A stretch of DNA of 64,000 bases from Acinetobacter amyesii (lineage in GTDB: Bacteria; Pseudomonadota; Gammaproteobacteria; Pseudomonadales; Moraxellaceae), in the NCBI RefSeq assembly GCF_002018365.1, contig NZ_MVKX01000008.1, forward strand, positions 62,001 through 126,000, read 5' to 3'. Below are positions 54,832 to 63,491 of this stretch, piece after piece (position 1 is the stretch's first letter; each line of letters begins with the position of its first letter). The notes beneath the pieces were generated by a model that saw only the letters and a program-made list of their open reading frames with translations, did not search any database and was not told the DNA's origin. The position numbers and the translations under genes were made by a program.

Positions 54832-56232
54832 ATGAAAAAACTTTCCCCACTTTTTTTAGCTTGCTCTATTAGCTTTGCTGTTTCTTCTGCTTTTGCCCAA
54901 ACTCAAAATTCACCCACTTTAACCGATACAACAGAAAAAAAACATTTCCCCTATGCTGCTGCATGTGAAGATGTCAAAGCGCAAAGCCAAATATTATTAA
55001 ACCTACAATATCAGTTAGATCATAATCCAAAACAACATGCTCAAATTCTTGAAGATTTTTGGAAGCGTGTAGAGCTTATGGGTACACCAATCATTGAAAA
55101 CTATGATGAACAACATAGCCGCATAGTTTTCTTATGGAAAGGTGCGCAGCATAATGTTCGTCTGATTGGTGGCCCAAGTAATGACCATGAATGGTTGACG
55201 CGCCTACCGAATACCGATATTTGGTTTAAAGAATCGATTATTGATCATCGTTACATTGGAAGTTATAGCTTTGCTGTCGACTTACCGAATTTAGAAGGTT
55301 ATCTGTCAAATTATTGTCCGCATCTGAATCCAAAACTTAAAGAATCAAGAATGCAGCGTCGTGCTGTGATACAGGTACAACGAATTGATCCTTTCAATAA
55401 AAACACTTATCTCGCAAGTGATGACACATCAGGCTTACGTAATGAAAATTTTGTGGCACTCAAAGATGCCCCGCCTTTTATTGATCCAAAACAATATCCA
55501 AATGTGAAACAGCCCCAATTACAAGAGTTTGTTCTAGATAGCAAAATTTTGAATAACTCACGTAAAATCCAAATTTACCAATCTAAAGCTAAGAAAAATC
55601 AAAGCTATATCACTGCAATATTTTTTGATGGTCAGCAATATAACGAATTGCTGAATGTCCCAAAGGCATTAGACATTTTAGTTGAGCAAGGTCAATTACC
55701 GCCAATTCAAGCCATATTTGTGTCTCCACCGAACGATCAGGAACGACCTAAAGAATTAACACCAAATGTAAAATTTTCAGCATTTTTTAGTGATGAACTG
55801 ATGCCTTGGATTCAAAAAAATGCACCTGCAAAAGTCTATTCGAAAAAAACGGTATTGCTCGGGTCAAGCCTTGGTGGTTTAAGTTCAGCTTATTTAGCCT
55901 TAGAAAATCCAAATCTAATTAGTCATGTCGTACCTTTATCTGGATCATTTTGGTGGCAAAATGCAGCGACAGACCTCCCAAATGGCATGAGTAAAATCAT
56001 TCGTGATAAAACCTCACAACCTAAACAGCATTGGTTTATTACCGCCAATAGTTATGAAAGCTCACGAAATAATAATGAACTGAGTATTTTAGAGACTTCG
56101 CCTATTGTTGCAGCCGACTTAAAAAATACAGGTCATGATGTGCATTACCAATCGTATATAGGCGGTCATTCCTACGCGGTATGGCAAGTTGCCTTACAAG
56201 ATGCGCTCAAACATTTTTTTGCACACAAGTAA
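54832..56232 (+). CDS. Exported enterochelin-esterase-like protein (Fes/IroE type)
   Basis: This 466-residue protein has a cleavable signal peptide (KKLSPLFLACSISFAVSSAFA). A Fes-type N-terminal domain follows (VFLWKGAQHNVRLIGGPSND; WFKESIIDHRYIGSYSFAVD), then an esterase domain with nucleophile elbow GSSLGG (Ser346) and His446 (GGHSYAVW). It should hydrolyse ferric catecholate siderophores in the periplasm. A Fur-like box precedes it, consistent with iron-starvation control. No siderophore receptor or synthesis genes are nearby, so use of foreign siderophores is plausible. Confidence 0.85.
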   Translation: MKKLSPLFLACSISFAVSSAFAQTQNSPTLTDTTEKKHFPYAAACEDVKAQSQILLNLQYQLDHNPKQHAQILEDFWKRVELMGTPIIENYDEQHSRIVFLWKGAQHNVRLIGGPSNDHEWLTRLPNTDIWFKESIIDHRYIGSYSFAVDLPNLEGYLSNYCPHLNPKLKESRMQRRAVIQVQRIDPFNKNTYLASDDTSGLRNENFVALKDAPPFIDPKQYPNVKQPQLQEFVLDSKILNNSRKIQIYQSKAKKNQSYITAIFFDGQQYNELLNVPKALDILVEQGQLPPIQAIFVSPPNDQERPKELTPNVKFSAFFSDELMPWIQKNAPAKVYSKKTVLLGSSLGGLSSAYLALENPNLISHVVPLSGSFWWQNAATDLPNGMSKIIRDKTSQPKQHWFITANSYESSRNNNELSILETSPIVAADLKNTGHDVHYQSYIGGHSYAVWQVALQDALKHFFAHK

Positions 56233-56252
56233 TTTATAAAAGTTTTGCTCAT

Positions 56253-56281
56253 AAAAAAGCCCTCAATTGAGGGCTTTTTTT
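56253..56281. terminator. Bidirectional terminator
   Basis: The palindrome AAGCCCTCAATTGAGGGCTT sits between an A run and a T run, and separates the convergent esterase-like and desaturase genes. Confidence 0.9.
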
Positions 56282-56296
56282 GAAGTTGGTATTAAT

Positions 56297-57343
56297 TTAA
56301 TTCCAGCGGTTTATGCGTTTAAAGGTTCCAAAATCATTGAAACGTACACCAACCTCACGCATGACTTGGTGTGCAGTTTTTGCAGTTAGGTGACGAATAT
56401 AAAACGGCTCTTTGACCACAAAATGGTGGATGGCATGGGTCGAACCGAAATTAAAGCAAAATACTTGCATTGGGAACAACCACCAAGGATTTAACACCTG
56501 AGTTTGTTTAATGACATCACGTGGGTCAATATCACCATAATAATGCATATTTGAGCTGATAAATTGTAAGCAGAAAGAGCGTATAAAGTTCGGAATAATC
56601 CAAACCACAGCTAGAAAATTAATCGTTGGAATTAACTTCACTAAATTGACTGACCAACTAATACTTTGTCCTAACATTGGAGCAATACCATTCACCACAT
56701 GATAAATGACAAATACATACCAAATGCCGTAATAAACAAAACTCAAAGGAAAAAATCCAGTCAGTTGAGAGAACAATGCAGTTTTACGTTCTTTTTCAGG
56801 TTGTTTTTCAATGAATTTCCCAATCATTTTAAACATTTGAAATGGGCGCAAATACACCGTCATCAATTGATCGCTCATGACCAATATACGACGTAATCCC
56901 CACGGCATGCCATTACTGATGCCCCGTTCTTCCAAGTCGTATTCGGAACCTGAATACTTATGATGATTGAGGTGTAAACGACGACGTGCCCAAGGACTAA
57001 TAGTATTGGGACGTGCTAACCAAACCAAGGCCAACATGAGATGATGAGCCCACGGCGTCTTTTTAAAATACATATAATGAATCAGGTCATGTTCTAATTC
57101 ATGTGTCAGTGAAGCAAACATCGCCACCAAAATCACACAAGCCCATGTCGGTAAAATGCCAGCAGCAAATGCCCAAGCTGAACCCAACATTCCCAGTAGC
57201 GCAAAAATAAGGATGGCTGCGCCTATAAAGTTTTGATGTTTTAAAATGGGATATTGCTGACGTAAGTCTTCACCAGCTTTCGTTACGACAGTTCTGACTT
57301 TGTTAATTCGCTGTTGATCTGTCATATCGGAAGACATAGACAT
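56297..57343 (-). CDS. Membrane fatty acid desaturase family protein
   Basis: This 348-residue membrane protein has desaturase-type histidine boxes: HELEHDLIHYMYF, RLHLNHHKYSGSEYDLEERG and THAIHHFVVKEPFY. It differs clearly from the other desaturase in the window, and no reductase gene adjoins it. It belongs to the broad fatty acid desaturase/hydroxylase family; the substrate is unknown. AGG precedes the ATG at a reasonable distance. Confidence 0.85.
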   Translation of the reverse strand: MSMSSDMTDQQRINKVRTVVTKAGEDLRQQYPILKHQNFIGAAILIFALLGMLGSAWAFAAGILPTWACVILVAMFASLTHELEHDLIHYMYFKKTPWAHHLMLALVWLARPNTISPWARRRLHLNHHKYSGSEYDLEERGISNGMPWGLRRILVMSDQLMTVYLRPFQMFKMIGKFIEKQPEKERKTALFSQLTGFFPLSFVYYGIWYVFVIYHVVNGIAPMLGQSISWSVNLVKLIPTINFLAVVWIIPNFIRSFCLQFISSNMHYYGDIDPRDVIKQTQVLNPWWLFPMQVFCFNFGSTHAIHHFVVKEPFYIRHLTAKTAHQVMREVGVRFNDFGTFKRINRWN

Positions 57344-57598
57344 AGTACAAACCTAAAAATTAATGAACAGTTGTACATTAAAGCAAATTAAAAAAAAGGA
57401 AATCGCTATTTTGAGAACAAATCATCGTCTGTTCAAATATTCAACATTTTATTTATTTTCAATATCTTATTTATAAATAATCTGAGTAATTACTCCAATA
57501 TTTCTTTGCAAAGTCGGCTGCTTTTAATGCCTTTTCATCACAGGTTTTCTGTATTCATTTTAACATTCAGAAGGTTGTGAATATCATTTGAGAATAAA

Positions 57599-57620
57599 AA
57601 AGCCCCAATATTGGAGCTTT
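57599..57620 (-). terminator. Terminator after the SDR operon
   Basis: AAAGCTCCAA and TTGGGGCTTT (one G-U pair) form a stem with a two-base loop, followed on the minus strand by TTTTATTC. The bases between 57344 and 57598 hold no other recognisable feature. Confidence 0.8.
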
Positions 57621-57636
57621 ATTATTACATAAAGGT

Positions 57637-58380
57637 TTAACCCAATTTATTCACGATCTTCAACGGCAATACTTTCATCGCAAGACCTAGAGGCAACCAC
57701 GGCCATTGTGGTACATAGGCTTTAACCGGTGCTTTCTCAATGGCTTTTGCTAAAAGATGTGAACCAGTTTTTTCATCGACTTCAAATGGTAGTTTTTTCG
57801 CACCTTCATTGATCTCTGTACGAATATAACCAGGGAAAATAGTCGTCACTTTAATTGGGGTATCAATCAGCTCTGCACGAATACCTTCAGCTAGAGCAGC
57901 AACACCTGCTTTACTTGCACCATAAGCCGTTAAATGTTTAGGCATACCGCGCATAGCACTCATTGAAGAAATCACCACCAAATGCCCTGCATTTTGGCTA
58001 CGGAAAATTTCAACCGCAGCTTCACATTGCGCTAATGCAGAGATAAAGTTAGTTTCAACTGTGGCACGGTTAATTTCAAAATTGCCTTTACCAATACGAC
58101 GACCTTCACCGACACCTGCGTTGACAATAACACGGTCAATACTGCCAAAATCTGCTTTAAAGGCACGGAACACTTCAAACACTTGATCGTAATTTGTGAC
58201 ATCGAGGGTTTTCGCAATCACTTTGATGCCATATTGGCTTTCCAATTCCTGTTTTAGCGTTTCTAGACGCTCTAAACGACGTGCGCAAATGGCCAAGTTG
58301 TAGCCTTTTTGGGCAAACTCGCGTGCCATTCCTGCACCAATCCCTGAGCTTGCACCTGTAATTAAAATTGTTTTAGCCAT
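57637..58380 (-). CDS. Short-chain dehydrogenase/reductase
   Basis: This 247-residue NAD(P)-dependent enzyme has TGASSGIGAGMAREFA (cofactor site, residues 8-23), an NAG segment (VIVNAGVGEG) and the active-site SSMSAMRGM...YGASK. A C-terminal segment (PWLPLGLAMKVLPLKIVNKLG) is weakly hydrophobic, as in membrane-associated members. It follows the histidine-phosphatase gene by 19 bases and AAGGA precedes the ATG. In the context of the kinase and dehydrogenase genes upstream it may interconvert hydroxy- and keto-acyl compounds. Confidence 0.85.
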   Translation of the reverse strand: MAKTILITGASSGIGAGMAREFAQKGYNLAICARRLERLETLKQELESQYGIKVIAKTLDVTNYDQVFEVFRAFKADFGSIDRVIVNAGVGEGRRIGKGNFEINRATVETNFISALAQCEAAVEIFRSQNAGHLVVISSMSAMRGMPKHLTAYGASKAGVAALAEGIRAELIDTPIKVTTIFPGYIRTEINEGAKKLPFEVDEKTGSHLLAKAIEKAPVKAYVPQWPWLPLGLAMKVLPLKIVNKLG

Positions 58381-58399
58381 GATAATTCCTTTGTTTATC

Positions 58400-59098
58400 T
58401 TAGATCCAAGTCAATAAATTTGGATCAACTGCTTTTATAAAATGGTGTTCATTTAAACTGAGTAATTGCGGTTCATTTCCAACTAAACGCAGTGTTGTCA
58501 TACTGGTATTGGCAATGGCCCAATTGAGTGCAAATGTTTTTTCAGGACTCAGCCCTAAAATTTTACCGACTGCAACAGAGATCACACCACCTGAACTAAA
58601 CACAACGGCATAGCGTGGTTTGGTTTCAGCCAGTTGATTGCATAATTTTTCTAGCGCTGTTTCGACTCGATTTTTAAAATGTGGCCAAGATTCATCGTAT
58701 TCATGATGAAATTCTCCACCTGTCCAACGCTCTATGGCACCTTCAAAAATTTTGGATAAATAAGCACGCGGGTTTTCATGCTTAGATACATCTTCTTTTA
58801 ATAAATGCGGCTGGTTAAATCGAGGTTCATATTGAGCAAAAACTTGCTGATGATTAAATTCATTCCACGCGTTATTTGTGTCAACTTGTGCTTCTGGAAA
58901 GCATTCAGCCAATGCAAGATTGGCTGTTTGTTGATGACGTTGCATGGAGCCCGCAACCACATAAGGACTTTCTTTTAAAATACGGTCGAAATACTGTCCC
59001 AACACTTTAGCCTGTAGCTCCCCGTTGGGAGAAAGCTTGTCATAGCTTTCTGCACCAAAAGAAGCCTGACCGTGCCGAATTAAATATATCGTGGTCAT
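58400..59098 (-). CDS. Histidine phosphatase family protein
   Basis: This 232-residue protein begins with the catalytic motif LIRHGQASFG (Arg8, His9) and has VFSSGGVISVAVG with a later conserved Ser-Gly-Gly in place of the second histidine, which is not clearly seen. It belongs to the phosphoglycerate-mutase-like superfamily. Its ATG overlaps the kinase stop codon by four bases (ATGA), so translation is coupled. It may remove a phosphate from a product of the kinase, but that is inference. Confidence 0.8.
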   Translation of the reverse strand: MTTIYLIRHGQASFGAESYDKLSPNGELQAKVLGQYFDRILKESPYVVAGSMQRHQQTANLALAECFPEAQVDTNNAWNEFNHQQVFAQYEPRFNQPHLLKEDVSKHENPRAYLSKIFEGAIERWTGGEFHHEYDESWPHFKNRVETALEKLCNQLAETKPRYAVVFSSGGVISVAVGKILGLSPEKTFALNWAIANTSMTTLRLVGNEPQLLSLNEHHFIKAVDPNLLTWI

Positions 59099-60216
59099 TT
59101 CCCTAAAATATCCTTCATTTTTTCAATATATTTTTGTGCCACATCATTGGCTTCAAGTTTTTGCAAACCGATGAGTTTTAAGGCACGAATATGTAAAGCA
59201 TGGATCACAATCCAAAAATCTTTAAATGCCGGATTATTGGTTTGTTTATGGTAAAAGCGATAATAAATTTGCTGTGCGATCACAGCCAAACGGAAAATGC
59301 CGAACACTTCATAAAAGGTCCAATTATCCGTTTGAAGACCAGTTTTTTCTAAGTAATATTCAACGACTTCTTTACGGCTAAACATGCCTTTCAAGTTAGT
59401 CGGCTGACGGCGTGTCGCTTTAAAAATTGCGTTATCGCCACTTTCAACCCAATACGCCAAAGCCGAACCTAAGTCCATCAATGGATCACCCAGTGTTGCC
59501 ATTTCCCAATCCAATACACCGATCACTTGGGTTGGGTCATTTGGATCTAAAATCACGTTGTCAAAACGCCAGTCGTTATGAATCACACAGGTTTTAGAGT
59601 CAGCAGGAATATTGTCTTTGAGCCAATTACGGACATATTTAAAAGAAGGAACATTTAAGGTTTTGGCTTTTTCATAGCGTGCGTCCCAACCTTCCACTTG
59701 ACGACGACAGTACCCGTCGCCCTTGCCTATTTTTTCTAAAGCTGTGCCTTCATAAGGCACTTGATGCAGTTCAATTAACTTATCGATGACGTTGGTACAC
59801 AACGCTCGAACTTGAGTTTCATCAAAATTGATTTCTTTGGGTAAGTTTGCACGTGGAATGATGCCTTCTACCCGTTTCATTACATAGAAATCACAGCCAA
59901 TAATTGATTCGTCCTGACATAGCGCCACCATTTCAGGGAGTACAGGATAAAATTCAGATAATGCTTTCTGTACGTTAAATTCACGTGCCATATCATGTGC
60001 AGACTTGGCTTTGGTACCTTTCGGTGGACGACGTAAGATTAAATCAGCATTGTCGTATTTTAAGCGATAAGTCCAATTTGATGCGCCACCTGAATATTGA
60101 GTGACTTCAACAGGCCCTTCTATTTCAACGCCATGTTCAATCAACCAATTGCCTACGGCACGTACATCCAGTTCTTCACCCTCACGAACTGAACCGCCTA
60201 CATCGATCACTGACAT
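59095..60216 (-). CDS. APH/ACAD10-11-like phosphotransferase (hydroxyacyl-CoA kinase candidate)
   Basis: This 373-residue kinase-fold protein has a nucleotide-binding N-lobe (YSGGASNWTYRLKYDNADLI), the catalytic loop VIHNDWRFDNVILD (Asp and Asn) and the metal-binding VLDWEMATLGDPLMDLG. This is the APH-type fold of the kinase part of mammalian ACAD10/11 and of bacterial LvaA, which phosphorylate 4-hydroxyacyl-CoAs. The acyl-CoA dehydrogenase gene directly upstream is the matching partner. AGGAAG precedes the ATG. It is not an antibiotic-resistance gene in this setting. Confidence 0.85.
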   Translation of the reverse strand: MSVIDVGGSVREGEELDVRAVGNWLIEHGVEIEGPVEVTQYSGGASNWTYRLKYDNADLILRRPPKGTKAKSAHDMAREFNVQKALSEFYPVLPEMVALCQDESIIGCDFYVMKRVEGIIPRANLPKEINFDETQVRALCTNVIDKLIELHQVPYEGTALEKIGKGDGYCRRQVEGWDARYEKAKTLNVPSFKYVRNWLKDNIPADSKTCVIHNDWRFDNVILDPNDPTQVIGVLDWEMATLGDPLMDLGSALAYWVESGDNAIFKATRRQPTNLKGMFSRKEVVEYYLEKTGLQTDNWTFYEVFGIFRLAVIAQQIYYRFYHKQTNNPAFKDFWIVIHALHIRALKLIGLQKLEANDVAQKYIEKMKDILGK

Positions 60217-60326
60217 GCTTTTCTTCCTAAATTTGAATCTATCATGATGATAAAAATATAATTTTCTATAGTTTTATAGCATGGACAACTCGGGGTTGCC
60301 ATGCCAAATATGTGACTACAACTTGT

Positions 60327-61568
60327 TTATTTTTTACGGCGGCTGCTGTAACCGCGCTTTGCCAATTCTAATTTAGCAATCATACCTTTATGCACTTCAT
60401 CAGGGCCATCAGCTAGACGCAGTGAACGTGCTTGCGCAAAGAAACCTGTGAGCGGTGTATCTCGAGAAACCCCAGCACCACCGTGGATTTGAATCGCCAT
60501 ATCAACGACTTTTTCTAAGACACTCGGCGCGACCACTTTAATTGCAGAAATCTCGGTTAATGCAGCCATATTCCCTAGAGTATCCATTTTATATGCTGCA
60601 TAAAGGGTCAGCAAACGTGCTTGATCAATCGCAACACGCGCTTCTGCAACACGCTCTAAATTGCCACCGAGTTTTAAAATTTCTTTACCAAAAGCTGTAC
60701 GGCTCATACCGCGGTCAATCATCAGTTCTAGCGATTTTTCGGCAGCACCAATACAACGCATACAATGATGAATACGGCCTGGGCCTAAACGACCTTGTGC
60801 AATTTCAAAACCTTGACCTGCGCCTCCAATGAAGTTTGCAACAGGAACACGAACATTTGTGAAGCTAATTTCACCATGTCCATGTGGCGCATCATAGTCG
60901 CCAAACACAGGTAACATACGTTCGATTTTGACTCCAGCAGTTTCAACAGGTACTAAAACCATAGAATGCTGATGATGACGGTCTTTGCTTTCATCTGGTG
61001 TATGCGCCATAAAAATAATGATTTTGGCATTTGGATCACCTAAACCAGAAGACCACCATTTACGTCCATTCAACACAATTTCGTCGCCTTCAACGACAGC
61101 CGTAGCTTCCATATTGGTGGCATCACTTGAAGCAACAGCAGGTTCTGTCATACAAAACACCGAACGGATTTTGCCGTCTAGTAATGGTGTTAACCACTGC
61201 TGCTTTTGTTGTTCCGTGCCATAGCGCCAAATCACTTCCATATTGCCGCTGTCTGGTGCATTGCAATTGAATACCGTGGGTGCAAGTAAGCTACGGCCTG
61301 AAAGTTCTGCGATGTGTGCATATTCTTGTACAGATAAGCCTTGCCCAAGTTCAGGACATGGTAAAAACATATTCCATAAGCCTGCAGCTTTGGCTTTATC
61401 CTTTAAAACCTCTAACTGTGCCGGCCATTGCCATTTAGTCCAATCACCACCTTGGTTCAACTCATGAACTTCTGCCCAAAACTCAGTTTCTACAGGTTCA
61501 ATTTCATCTTTAATAAATTTTTTTGTTCTTTCAATATAATCTTGTGCACGTGCTGAAAGTTCAAACAT
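60327..61568 (-). CDS. Acyl-CoA dehydrogenase (ACAD11/LvaC-like)
   Basis: This 413-residue flavoenzyme has CMTEPAVASSDATNM, GRKWWSSGLGDPNAK, GRLGPGRIHHCMRCIGAAE and the C-terminal QIHGGAGVSRDTPL. The WWSSG and RIHHCMR blocks are typical of the ACAD10/11 group rather than of straight-chain beta-oxidation enzymes. In that group the dehydrogenase fold eliminates phosphate from 4-phosphoacyl-CoA. AAAGGA precedes the ATG. It heads the four-gene operon and is divergent from a LysR gene. Confidence 0.88.
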   Translation of the reverse strand: MFELSARAQDYIERTKKFIKDEIEPVETEFWAEVHELNQGGDWTKWQWPAQLEVLKDKAKAAGLWNMFLPCPELGQGLSVQEYAHIAELSGRSLLAPTVFNCNAPDSGNMEVIWRYGTEQQKQQWLTPLLDGKIRSVFCMTEPAVASSDATNMEATAVVEGDEIVLNGRKWWSSGLGDPNAKIIIFMAHTPDESKDRHHQHSMVLVPVETAGVKIERMLPVFGDYDAPHGHGEISFTNVRVPVANFIGGAGQGFEIAQGRLGPGRIHHCMRCIGAAEKSLELMIDRGMSRTAFGKEILKLGGNLERVAEARVAIDQARLLTLYAAYKMDTLGNMAALTEISAIKVVAPSVLEKVVDMAIQIHGGAGVSRDTPLTGFFAQARSLRLADGPDEVHKGMIAKLELAKRGYSSRRKK

Positions 61569-61655
61569 GACAACATCCTTTAAATATTCTGATCTTTACG
61601 CTTTACAACACCATAACCTGAAATCTAATATGAACAAAATGATTTAATTCAATAG

Positions 61656-62579
61656 ATGAACATGAATAGTATTCATAAAAATACCGTCATCGATATGGGT
61701 GTTTTCCACCGTATGGATATCAATTTATATCCACTGTATATCGCAATTTATGAGCAAAAAAGCATTTCAAAAGCTGCACAAATTTTGTGTATTACTCAGT
61801 CTGCAGCGAGTCATGCGCTTCAACGTTTAAGACAACATTTACAAGATGACTTATTTGTACGTGCTGGGGCAAAAATGCTCCCAACACCATTTGCTGAACA
61901 GATCTATCCTGTAATTAAAAATGCGCTTATTGCAATTCAAAGCATTTCTATCCAAAAACAACAATTTACGCCGTCGATGGTGCAGAGCTTAAAAATTGCG
62001 GTACATGATGAAATTGAGCCGATCATTTTTCCCAAGTTAGTTGCACATTTTCAACAGCAGCAGTTTCAGATCCAATTTTCCAGTATTAAATTAGATCGTA
62101 AAACCATTGTGGCTGATCTAGCTGCACAGCAAATCGATTTTGCGATTGACCTTGAGCAAAACTTTGGTGAGAAAATAAATTTTCAAACCTTGGTTGAAGA
62201 CCAATTCGTGGTTTGTAGTCAACATCCCAAGATGGATGAATCTATTTATCTTTCTGCTCCTCATATTGGGGTTTCTTCCCGACGTGCAGGTGTATTAGTT
62301 GAGGATATATATTTAAAGCGTAAAAAACACTCCAGAGAGATTTTTTTACGCTGCCAGCATTACTCTACTGCGCTACAAATTTTGGCACAGCAACCCAAGG
62401 CGATATTGACGATTCCACAAAATATTTTGACGCATTTACAGGTTGCTCCCGAACTGAATATTTTTGATGTACCTGTAGACTTGCCGAAAATTAAACTTGG
62501 GATGTATTGGCATAATGATTTGGAATTAAATTCACGGCATGTTTTTTTGCGAAGCGAAATTTCTAAAATTTTTGCTTAG
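61656..62579 (+). CDS. LysR-family transcriptional regulator
   Basis: This 307-residue LysR regulator has a helix-turn-helix (ISKAAQILCITQSAASHALQ, about residues 38-57) and an effector domain. It is divergent from the acyl-CoA dehydrogenase operon with 87 bases between starts, the standard arrangement for a local regulator. The start is uncertain: no ribosome-binding site precedes the ATG at 61656, and an ATG at 61713 would give the usual LysR N-terminus (MDINLYPLYIAIYEQ). Confidence 0.83.
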   Translation: MNMNSIHKNTVIDMGVFHRMDINLYPLYIAIYEQKSISKAAQILCITQSAASHALQRLRQHLQDDLFVRAGAKMLPTPFAEQIYPVIKNALIAIQSISIQKQQFTPSMVQSLKIAVHDEIEPIIFPKLVAHFQQQQFQIQFSSIKLDRKTIVADLAAQQIDFAIDLEQNFGEKINFQTLVEDQFVVCSQHPKMDESIYLSAPHIGVSSRRAGVLVEDIYLKRKKHSREIFLRCQHYSTALQILAQQPKAILTIPQNILTHLQVAPELNIFDVPVDLPKIKLGMYWHNDLELNSRHVFLRSEISKIFA

Positions 62580-62797
62580 GCTATTTTTATGATGATATAT
62601 CAATTTGCTTAGGCTATTTACATGGGTTTATATTGAATTTTGCGTGATGAAACTTGCTGTATATTTATAGATCAAATGCTGATTATTTAAGGTATTTTTA
62701 ACTGACCGTCGGTTTATTCGACAGCCATAAATCATGAGTTCTTATAAAATCTAAACTCCTGTTTTTATGCGATATGACCTCGTTCATATCATAGTGT

Positions 62798-63352
62798 ATG
62801 CTTTCAAATCTCTCCGCGAATTGGCTCATGGCTTTAGGTGCTGTACTGTGCCTGATCACAGTCTATGTTCTTTATAAAGTCACCATTTTCTTAAAGGATT
62901 TTTTTCAACCCTTTAAGAAAGGAAAATCTTACCTCTGCCGTGTATCTGATATTAGTGATGGCGATACCCTCACCTGCTATCGGATGAATCTAAGACGTTC
63001 TAAAACCAAACTTCGCTTTGCTTATGTGGATGCACCAGAATCGACACAAGCCTACGGTAAAGAGTCCGCTCGACTGATCAAATCTATGGTATATAAGAAA
63101 TTTGTTCGCGTAAAAATCACTGATGTAGACCGTTATGGCCGCTGCGTTGGGGTTATTTATCGCTATCGTAAATGCATGAATGAAGAAATGGTAAAACGTG
63201 GTGCTGCGTGGGTATACGAAGAATACATCCGTGACCAAAAGCATTTGAACTATATGATGAATTTACAAAGCAAAGCACGTAAGCAAAAGAAAGGTTTGTG
63301 GAAAGCCAGTCGTCCAATGCGCCCTAAAGAGTATCGTAAATTACATAAATAA
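62798..63352 (+). CDS. Membrane-anchored staphylococcal-nuclease-like protein
   Basis: This 184-residue protein has an N-terminal membrane helix (WLMALGAVLCLITVYVLYKV) and a thermonuclease (SNase) domain. Catalytic residues are visible in SDISDGDTLTC, LRFAYVDAPESTQAYG (Arg, Asp and Glu) and DVDRYGRCVG (Arg). The C-terminus is very basic. It should cut DNA or RNA on the outer face of the inner membrane. No partner is evident. Confidence 0.88.
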   Translation: MLSNLSANWLMALGAVLCLITVYVLYKVTIFLKDFFQPFKKGKSYLCRVSDISDGDTLTCYRMNLRRSKTKLRFAYVDAPESTQAYGKESARLIKSMVYKKFVRVKITDVDRYGRCVGVIYRYRKCMNEEMVKRGAAWVYEEYIRDQKHLNYMMNLQSKARKQKKGLWKASRPMRPKEYRKLHK

Positions 63353-63491
63353 CAGACCACATTACAGCATCGCTAAGGAATATTTGATGACTTAGCCATG
63401 TCTAATATTTGACCTTTTTTTACTTCGCTATACAATAATGCTGCCCTTTTGGGTATAGAAAATAAATTAGATAATTAAAATTGGAATAATA

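Noticed and set aside
59095..60216. Aminoglycoside phosphotransferase (resistance gene)
   Set aside because: The APH fold is shared, but operon context with an ACAD11-like dehydrogenase supports a metabolic kinase.
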